Source: Iris pallida (Eukaryota > Streptophyta > Magnoliopsida > Asparagales > Iridaceae). Taken from it: 64,000 nt of DNA. The notes below the pieces were generated by a model. That model was not told where the DNA came from and ran no database searches. It worked only from the letters and a program-made list of their open reading frames with translations. The stretch lies in NCBI GenBank assembly GCA_029216955.1, contig JANAVB010031417.1, forward strand, positions 22,145,881-22,209,880, written 5' to 3'. Shown piece after piece: positions 55,468 through 64,000 of this stretch (its first letter is position 1; each line of letters starts with the position of its first letter). Both the position numbers and the translations under genes were made by a program.

Positions 55468-56192
55468 GAAGGGGGTCTTGTAGGAGCGTAAAAAATGCTT
55501 TATGGACTAAGTCAAAGAAATTGAGAACTCTACGCAAGCAACTCTCTATGTGAGCTATTTTACGCCAGGGCTATTTTATTGAACTTTACGCCAGGGCTAT
55601 TTGCATTGAACTTTACGCGAGCTACTTTACGCCAAGGCTATTCATTGAATTTTACGCCCGGGGACAGACTGTCAGGCCGCATTTAATGCAGAAGATTTGA
55701 TTTGACAGAATGATTTTTCTGATAGCATGCAGCACAGAAGTCGAGAAGATCGGATTTTCACCAAATCCGATACTCGTCGTATGGTGTGCAGAGGAGGCTA
55801 TTTTATGCTCAATAAAATTACTTCTTTTTACGCACTATAGTTATTCGAGCTTTTACGCTCAAAGCTATTGTGGGCGTAAAGTCTATTTGGGCTAAGTTTT
55901 ACGCTCAAGGCTATTTTAGCCGCTTTACGCTGGAAAGTTTATTTTGGGCTGTTTTTATGCCAGTTTGCCACTTTACGCTCGGGGCATATTTTGGGTCATT
56001 TTTACGCCCGATCCTTCCTGACTACTTTAAAACGTGGTTTGTCTACGTGGCTTTCATGCCACACTTATTGAGGAACATGTGTACGTGCTCCCTATTTTTG
56101 TTGAAATAATGGGACACGTGTCAATGTGCGTAGAGGGTGGCTTCCATCGTGGGTGACAGTTACTAGCGTAAAGACAGGATTTTGTTGCTTTT
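55468..56192 (+). mobile_element. PPT and interrupted 3' LTR of the Tat element
   Basis: GAAGGGGGTCT is the polypurine tract, directly followed by TGTAGGAGCGTA at 55479. The next 714 bases match the 5' LTR at 24825 onward with only scattered differences (for example ATGCTC versus ACGATC, and TTTTTATGCC versus TTTTTACGCC). The copy is cut at GTTGCTTT by the reverse gypsy element; the remainder, including the TATA box, must lie beyond the window. Confidence 0.85.
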
Positions 56193-57904
56193 TGTCACGA
56201 CCCGCACCCTAGAGTAAGGGCACGAGAAGTGGGTACGTCCAGCCTACGCCGCAGTGTCGGCGGTAGAACGCTGTCCTAGGTCAATCATCTAACAATATAA
56301 AGTACCTGTACAGTATATACTCTCCGAATGGAGGTGATATAACAACACACAATCTCAATCACATCTAGGGTAGAAGAATGAAAGACAGAAGATAGATAGT
56401 AACTCAAAGAGAACCATAGCATAGATGAAATAAGACTAAGTGTCTAAGATACATAACATCCAGAATGTCAACTCATAATACAAGACTAAGAGTCTATACA
56501 TAACTCAACATCTCAAAATACAACTCAGATGTGAGACAAAAGTAAATATAGAAAAGACTGCCTAGGCTAAACTGGTCTAGACTACTGGAACAACATCCTC
56601 AGCTGCAGGTGGATCCTGCTGAGGGTCCACAACATAAGTATCATCTAGTCCTGCTCCATAATAGGTAGACACCAGGCCTCATCCTCATCCTCTGTAATAT
56701 TTTCAACAGGTCCAATCAGGACGGGAACGAGCACAATACATCTCACGCAGTGCATAGCAGGTTAGGAAATACGATACAGGCAATAGAGTAAGATACATGA
56801 ACTGCTGAAAGGAAATATACGCTGTAAAAGAGATAGTTGTAATGAAATATCTACTGTATATAGAGAACTGTAAGTGACTAGTGATGTAGAGCATAAGATA
56901 GGCATGTGAATGGCTAGAATTTGCACATGATTACACTACTTTGGAATTATTCACATGACCACTTCTACTCCCCCGTACCCCAATCAATACACAAGGATCT
57001 ATACAGGTTACGTTATTGTACATGATATCACATGGGGCCCATGAAAGGGTGCACATGATAGTATACATGAGAGCTCAGTAAACATGAGAGTACATGATCA
57101 CATGAGTGCACATGAATAATGAAAGCATAGGAGTACATGATGATAGTGAAACACACATAACATGAAGTACCCGATGCTCCCGAGGGGGATAACATCTCAT
57201 GTAAAGATCCATATAGTACCAATCCGTGTTACCAACGTGACAGCAACAAGTAAAGTAATCTAGAGCGAGAAGTAAAGCCTGAACAAGTATGAAACGGTCA
57301 GAGAATGTACTCGCCTGATAACTGAATGTCTGAAGAGGATATACTGCCTGAGGAGAGGTGTGTGGCTCCTAGTCAGAGCAATATAAGTCACAATGTATCC
57401 ACAATGATAAAAATAAAGTATACAATGCATACTACATGATTCTAGGTCAACTGGTCAAAAGTCAACTCTTGGTCAACTCTAATAGTTAAACTAAGTCACA
57501 GGAAGTCATACTAGGTCAAATAAGGTCAAACAAGTTTAATCTAGGTTAAAGTCAACTCTAAGTCAAAGCTAGGTCAACATTAGTTAACTAGTTAGGGTTT
57601 TAGTCAAACTAGTCAAACTAGTTGATTTAGGTCATTCCTAGTCATTTCTAGGTGAACTAGGTCAACCTTGACCTATAGTTGACTTTGGTCAACTTTCAGT
57701 CAACAAGGGTCAACAATGGTTTTTGGGTCATTAGGGCTAACCCCAACCATAGGCCAATAACCTTGGCCATAGGCCATAGTCTAGGTTTTAAATATAACCT
57801 ATAACTAAAGTCATATATATATATATATATATATGTATATATCTACATATATAGATATACACTATCCCTATACCCAAAAATGCATAACATATATATATAC
57901 AACC

Positions 57905-57938
<34 letters not shown>

Positions 57939-60350
57939 TGACCTAAAGTAACCTAACACAAATATACATATATATATATATCATATAGGTATACACATAT
58001 ATATAAACTCATATATATATATATATACTCTATATATATACTCTATATATATAGAAACATAGAGAGAGAGTGAGACAATGAGAGAGAGAGTGTGAGAGAC
58101 TGTGAAAGAGAGGGGTGAGACACATAGGAAATGGGGGGGGGCTGTTCTCAGATTCTGAGAACTGGAAACACAGCCCCCAACCCACACACAAATACACACA
58201 CACACCCAACTACACACATACATGTATACACACATGTATATACATGTATACACACTAAAATTCCACCTACACACACACATACATATATACTACACATATA
58301 CACACTAAAATACACCTATACAATGTATAAATCATATCAAAATCGGGTTTGAAATCCATTTTTGCAAAATCTGGAAAATCCTAAAACAGGAAATAGTGGA
58401 CTGTTAACTCGATACTAGGTAAACCAAAATACATACTCGAAACCGAGCTATGGCTCGAATATCTAGGTTGGTAATTGATGCCCCATAGGTATAAGTGTCG
58501 TGTGTGTCGGTGGGGGTCCACCACGACACGACACGGCGTGTCCAAACACCCAAAACCCAATCGGGTAAAACCTAACACAGTGCAGTGCACAGGCATCGTG
58601 CACGCGTGCACTTAGCTCTAGGACACGACACACGTGTCTAGAAGTCTCGTGCACGTGTGGGTAGGTTCACCTAGGGTTGGTCTAGGGTTTAGGTAGCCTG
58701 TCTCGTGTCCATGTGTCCTCAGGACACGGCACGAACTCTGTATCAGTCGAAGAAAATCGACTGATACTCAGTGTTCTGCACCGCGTCGTGCATGGGTTCT
58801 CGTGTCTCGTGGACACGACACGAGCCACGTGGGGCCTCGTGGTCATGCCCACGTGTAGCCCACGTGTAGGGCTACACACTCGTGCAAACACGAGGTGTCC
58901 TAGTGTCGTATCCAAGTGATACGAAGGCCGTGTCCAAGTCGGGTTTCCACAGAAACTGTGCGCGTGCACGACAGTGCACGACCAGTGCACTTGTCCTTGT
59001 GTCCTCGATAGGACACGAGGTGTCCTGAAATTTTGGGTACGACTTGTCAGTCAATGCCCCTACGTGCATGCCAAATGGCAAGTGTCCAAGTGGTGTATGT
59101 GTCGAGAAAACGTGTCTAGGTAGCAGGACATATTTTGTGTACTGTGCAGTGTCCAGACAGTGTTGTGTCCGAGAGCTTTGTGTCCAGTTTTGGACACGAC
59201 ACAAGCTCAAAACGTGCACAGTGACACAGGGTTAGGTTTAGGGTTAGCTAGGCTAGGTTTTTGGTTCAAAAGATTTAGAAAACAGTGAGTGTTTTATACT
59301 GTGACAGTGAACAAAACTGTGGGCAACATTAGGGTTTATATATGTAGGATACGTGTCCGATACGACACCAAACAACCCTAAAATCCTACCAAACTTGACC
59401 TACATGACCATGGTATCCTAATGTATGCAACCATGAAGAGAAATCACTATTTTGATAGGGTTTAGAACACTTTACCTATATGTGCAAAATCATGAAAATC
59501 AACCTTCTAGGGGGGTTTCCTCTTCACTTTGGGGTGTCCAAATCCTTGTGCAACCTTGCTACTAAGCCTCCTTTAGCATCCTCAAGTGTAGGGGGTTCCA
59601 ACGCAACAAACGGGGCTCAATTTGGTGAAGGAATGAAGAAGTTATGGCTTTGTGAAGTTGAGGGAAAAATGGGTTTTCAATACATTGAAAATGAGGCTCT
59701 TTGTGAAGATGGGGGTGTTCATATAGGGGGGGGACATGCTTGGCCGGCCATGGGGGTTGGTTTAGGGTTAGGATCAATGGTTGTGGGCTCTCCAACAAGT
59801 TTCAAAGCTATCCTATGGCTAGGATTCATTCTACATAACTTTATGTAAAATATCTAAATAAAATATCTAATGTAAATATCTAACATGAAATATCTAGATA
59901 TTAAGCCATACTTTGACTTATGCAACCAACCATTCCTTTATCATTTCTAGGTTAGGGACTAACCTATGGATTAGGGTAGATTAGGTTAAAGGCTCTCATG
60001 ACACTAACCAAAATCAATGAATAGTAAAAACTCATAAAATCAATTAATTCCAATTAAATCCTAGAAAATTACCAAAATACCCTTTAGGCTAAAAACCACT
60101 AAAATGATATTCTAAGCCTATGGTCAAGTCCTCATGGTCATGGCAACTTCTAGGTTAGAGAAACTAGGGTTTACACTAAGTTATTCTAACCAAAATCACA
60201 AGTCATAAGTCATGACTTAGCATGACTTTAGAAATGGTTTAAATCACACTAATAATCACCAAAAATCATACCATGACTAAAATACCATTAATAAATAATA
60301 AAAATAATAAATTTTCAAAAATTCCTAATTTCAGAAAACAGGGTGTTACA
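56193..60350 (-). repeat. LTR (left, element 3' end) of the reverse element, 4158 bp
   Basis: It carries the same blocks as the other giant LTRs in reverse: terminal AGCGTTCTACCGCCGACACT region (56226-56275), acidic frame with a one-base deletion (about 56668), GGTCAA array (57440-57720), TATATA block, GACAC block (58490-59370). The frame at 59480-59848 (MCKIMKINLL) falls in the LTR and has no recognised domain. Confidence 0.85.
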
Positions 60351-62582
60351 AGTCTACCCACCTTAAAATAATTTCGTCCTCGAAATTTAGATGGTCGTAC
60401 TCCTCCTAGGTCAAACCTCCAACAATCAGGGACGAAGCCACTACCTAGGCAACATACAAGGTCAACAAGCAAAATATGGGTAGTAGACCTATACTGGGTC
60501 ATGTCCAAAAATTGGCTGGCAGTTTTAGGTCATAAGGTGTCCTTAAATCAAATCGGAGCCAAAAGTAACTCCATGGGGTAAATCAGGATGGAGCCTCAGG
60601 TCAGGAAAATCGTACTAAGAAAATGAAGCACACAATGGTATGTCTGAGTGGGACACTAAGGTCATGGGTGTAGTATGTCATGTCTAGGTTACGTATGTGA
60701 AGTCAGTTTTGAGAAAACAACTAATCTTGTGCTCCTAATTTAAAAGTCACGGTAATGTACCTATGGTGATCATAATTTAGAGTGGGAAAGGTCTATGGTC
60801 TAAATTAAGCCAGAAATTGTGGTGTAATAGTAGTACCAGGGGAACAGGTTAAATGGAACAGTCTGTGGTCTTATCTAGGTGCACTAGTCATTTCTAGATC
60901 AATACTGTCCTATGGTATCAATGCGTACAAGCAATCTAAGTGTCCTAATTGGGAAGATAAGGAAACAACAATCATCAAGGCTATAGGGTCGTCTACTATC
61001 CTATATGAAAATAGGTCATTAACAAGTGAGAAATCATTAAAGTTACCATTCCATAAAAAGAAAATTGAAAATTTAGGTACAACAATCACAAATAGATTTT
61101 AGTCTTGACACGATCTAAGTTGATCAATTTCGAGATAAACTGGGATTTGGGCAAGGTGGGAAATCAATGAAATCAAGTATGAGCACGAGCATCCAATGAT
61201 GAAGATCCAGGTCATGATTAAATTTAATTCAACTGGATACGAATACGAGGTTCATAGGCGATAAATAATTCCCAGAAGAATTGTCAAGGCTGTTGTGGAT
61301 AAGATTCTAGGATAAGTTTAACTGTGTCCATCCACGTAGATTGATACATGAAAAAGCGAACCAAAGTACAATAGGTTGATCAGACCATCATGTACCGGTT
61401 CTGATTAGACAATATGTTAGTGGGTGGCCACCCAATAAAATATGTCATGACCAAGCTCGAAAAGGATAAGCTTATAAAACTTAAGGATAAATTTATAGCA
61501 TAAGATATAAGGGTGGAAATGATGAAAGAAGATACATAGTCCAAGATTCTTAACCAATCGGGTCAAGCATTCAAGGTAAGGTATAAGGTTAAGTATTTGA
61601 GGGTTCAAGCAGAACACCATCACATGCCAGGTCGAAAGAATTGAGCCAAGGTGGATCTCTAATTGAAATAAGAATTAATTTAGTATCAGGGTAGAGGTTA
61701 TAGTTTAGCCATTTGACCAGAAAATCATGTCAAGGAAATAGAGTACAAGGAGACGGGTTTTAGTGGGACATGGAATACCTACATGAAGGTAGGCTAGTCT
61801 AGGTCTTACATGTGAAGTTTGTTGGGAGGTAACAGCTAGTATTATACTCTGAATATCTAAGTCATGGTAAAGGACATTCAATGATCTAGAATAGAAAGTG
61901 GGAGTTCAAGACGTGATATTTGATGCAAAAATTGAAGAAGATCAAATTAACCAATAAAATAAAATTAATCAGGAATCCAGTAAATAATTTAGGAACACAG
62001 TCCTAGGGATAGATAGGCTACTAGATGAATATAGTTAGGGTTCGACCAATCAAGGTCAAGGTTAGAAGGTCTTAATGAGTCTTTATTGGAGGAAAAGTCG
62101 AGTAAGTCAGGTTTGGGATACAGTCACATAGATTGGTAGAAAGAGTTTAAGCAAGATGCAAAATAGAGAGGACAGTTCATTTTAATGAAAGGCAATTAGC
62201 AAGAGGATTAGATGGCAAGAAATAAATAAGAGTTTTCTCATAATTGTGATTGAGTACCCCAAAAAAAATAAAAGATATTAATCTAACACTAAGAAATTAA
62301 AATCAACAACTACAAAAATTTCAAAATCATCAACTAATACCAGGATTCAAAGTTCTACAGTGAATCCTCCAAAACCAAATTCAATCAAGGGAAAAGGAGT
62401 TTAAATCGTAATTTCAAATGAGATTCTCAAGGGTCATCCCAGGAATCTCTCAAAGTATCCTAGCAGTGATTGAGTATCCACTCTCTCTAAGCCTATTCCT
62501 CAATCCTATCGCAGGCTGTAGTGATACTCTAGTTCGAATACCACTACACAAACTCGACCTGCATGGGCCACCACTAAAAACG
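60351..62582 (-). other. Internal region of the reverse element, no coding capacity
   Basis: The left end (60351-61090) matches the 3' internal remnant of the nested element in reverse, including the PPT (CTACCCACCTTAAAAT) and TTTCGTCCTCGAAATTT. The right end (about 62480-62582) matches the leader after the 5' LTR, including GACCTGCATGGGCCACCA. Between them nothing resembling gag or pol is seen. Confidence 0.7.
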
Positions 62583-64000
62583 TGTCACGACCCGCACCCT
62601 AGAGTAAGGGCACGAGAAGTGGGTACGTCCAGCCTACGCCGCAGTGTCGGCGGTAGAACGCTGTCCTAGGTCAATCATCTAACAATATAAAGTACCTGTA
62701 CAGTATATACTCTCCGAATAGAGGTGATATAACAACACACAATCTCAATCACATCTAGGGTAGAAGAATGAAAGACAGAAGATAGATAGTAACTCAAAGA
62801 GAACCATAGCATAGATGAAATAAGACTAAGTGTCTAAGATACATAACATCCAGAATGTCAACTCATAATACAAGACTAAGAGTCTATACATAACTCAACA
62901 TCTCAAAATACAACTCAGATGTGAGACAAAAGTAAATATAGAAAAGACTGCCTAGGCTAAACTGGTCTAGACTACTGGAACAACATCCTCAGCTGCAGGT
63001 GGATCCTGCTGAGGGTCCACAACATAAGTATCATCTAGTCCTGCTCCATAATAGGTAGACACCAGGCCTCATCCTCATCCTCTGTAATATTTTCAACAGG
63101 TCCAATCAGGACGGGAACGAGCACAATACATCTCACGCAGTGCATAGCAGGTTAGGAAATACGATACAGGCAATAGAGTAAGATACATGAACTGCTGAAA
63201 GGAAATATACGCTGTAAAAGAGATAGTTGTAAGGAAATATCTACTGTATATAGAGAACTGTAAGTGACTAGTGATGTAGAGCATAAGATAGGCATGTGAA
63301 TGGCTAGAATTTGCACATGATTACACTACTGAGTTTGCACATGATTACACTACTTTGGAATTATTCACATGACCACTTCTACTCCCCCGTACCCCAATCA
63401 ATACACAAGGATCTATACAGGTTACGTTATTGTACATGATATCACATGGGGCCCATGAAAGGGTGCACATGATAGTATACATGAGAGCTCAGTAAACATG
63501 AGAGTACATGATCACATGAGTGCACATGAATAATGAAAGCATAGGAGTACATGATGATAGTGAAACACACATAACATGAAGTACCCGATGCTCCCGAGGG
63601 GGATAACATCTCATGTAAAGATCCATATAGTACCAATCCGTGTTACCAACGTGACAGCAACAAGTAAAGTAATCTAGAGCGAGAAGTAAAGCCTGAACAA
63701 GTATGAAACGGTCAGAGAATGTACTCGCCTGATAACTGAATGTCTGAAGAGGATATACTGCCTGAGGAGAGGTGTGTGGCTCCTAGTCAGAGCAATATAA
63801 GTCACAATGTATCCACAATGATAAAAATAAAGTATACAATGCATACTACATGATTCTAGGTCAACTGGTCAAAAGTCAACTCTTGGTCAACTCTAATAGT
63901 TAAACTAAGTCACAGGAAGTCATACTAGGTCAAATAAGGTCAAACAAGTTTAATCTAGGTTAAAGTCAACTCTAAGTCAAAGCTAGGTCAACATTAGTTA
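62583..64000 (-). repeat. LTR (right, element 5' end) of the reverse element, cut by the window
   Basis: It repeats 56193-57590 almost base for base, including the same one-base deletion in the acidic frame, so that lesion predates the insertion. Confidence 0.85.

Larger units (their letters stand above)
56193..64000 (-). mobile_element. Reverse-oriented giant-LTR gypsy element (partial)
   Basis: LTR 56193-60350, internal region 60351-62582, and the second LTR from 62583 off the right edge. In reverse complement it begins TGTAACACCCTG and ends GGTCGTGACA like the nested element. It is clearly diverged from that copy but of the same family. The two LTRs of this copy are almost identical over the shared 1.4 kb, apart from about 25 extra bases in the second (a duplicated TTTGCACATGATTACACTAC near 63320). 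The internal 2.2 kb has no gag or pol, so it is non-autonomous. Confidence 0.85.

Noticed and set aside
59480..59848. 122-codon frame in the reverse LTR
   Set aside because: The other giant LTRs lack a matching frame at this place, and no domain is seen.

Overview
The window is nuclear DNA of a flowering plant, probably a eudicot; the species cannot be told from the sequence. The evidence is a FAR1-related transposase-type gene, plant-mobile-domain (PMD) and Ulp1-type transposon passenger genes, an F-box/LRR relic, a Stowaway-type MITE, a CACTA end, and nested Ty3/gypsy elements of Tat and probably Tekay/Del type. Almost everything is mobile-element sequence. Only two reading frames look uninterrupted as genes: a 460-residue plant transposon protein (18427-19809) and a small GC-rich unknown gene (17243-17572).

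Layout. (1) 0.6-8.5 kb: two spliced, decayed genes with Ulp1-type C48 peptidase domains, the second also with a DUF1985/PMD-like domain and a long coiled coil. They face a truncated FAR1-type gene on the minus strand, with a 0.5-kb near-perfect hairpin between them. This looks like a Mutator-like (MULE) assemblage. (2) 8.5-17.8 kb: MITEs, LTR-end relics, a 440-bp tandem array, an F-box/LRR pseudogene, an array of ATTCTCCGT motifs and the small GC-rich gene between inverted repeats. (3) 18.4-24.6 kb: the transposon-protein gene, a second ATTCTCCGT hairpin array, TA/TG microsatellites, two tRNA-Leu relics and a CACTA end. (4) 24.8 kb to beyond the window: a large Tat-lineage retrotransposon. It has a 1.09-kb 5' LTR, a tRNA-Arg-type PBS, ORF1, gag, protease, RT, RNase H, a second (archaeal-type) RNase H, integrase, and an antisense spliced PMD gene with its own TATA box, followed by a PPT and a 3' LTR. 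Three other LTR elements interrupt it: a 3.9-kb solo LTR in gag (TSD TTATG), a 10.8-kb gag-only element with 4.1-kb LTRs between gag and the protease (TSD ATCCT), and a reverse-oriented relative inside its 3' LTR that runs off the window.

How it fits together. Three mobile systems each carry their own dense short-motif array: ATTCTCCGT/ACGGAGAAT hairpins with the DUF1985/Ulp1 and transposon-protein genes; TTTACGC/GCGTAAA across the Tat element, including about 11 tandem hairpins with covarying stems inside the intron of its antisense PMD gene; and GTGTC/GACAC plus TTGAC (W-box) arrays in the giant LTRs. By analogy with the VANC anti-silencing proteins of Arabidopsis VANDAL MULEs, which act on short repeated motifs in their own element, the first two could be pairs of passenger protein and target motif. 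That is inference and the main hypothesis offered here. The giant LTRs also carry a short acidic reading frame that is preserved between diverged copies. Most premature stops in the window fit single C-to-T or G-to-A changes, as expected of methylated, decaying elements.
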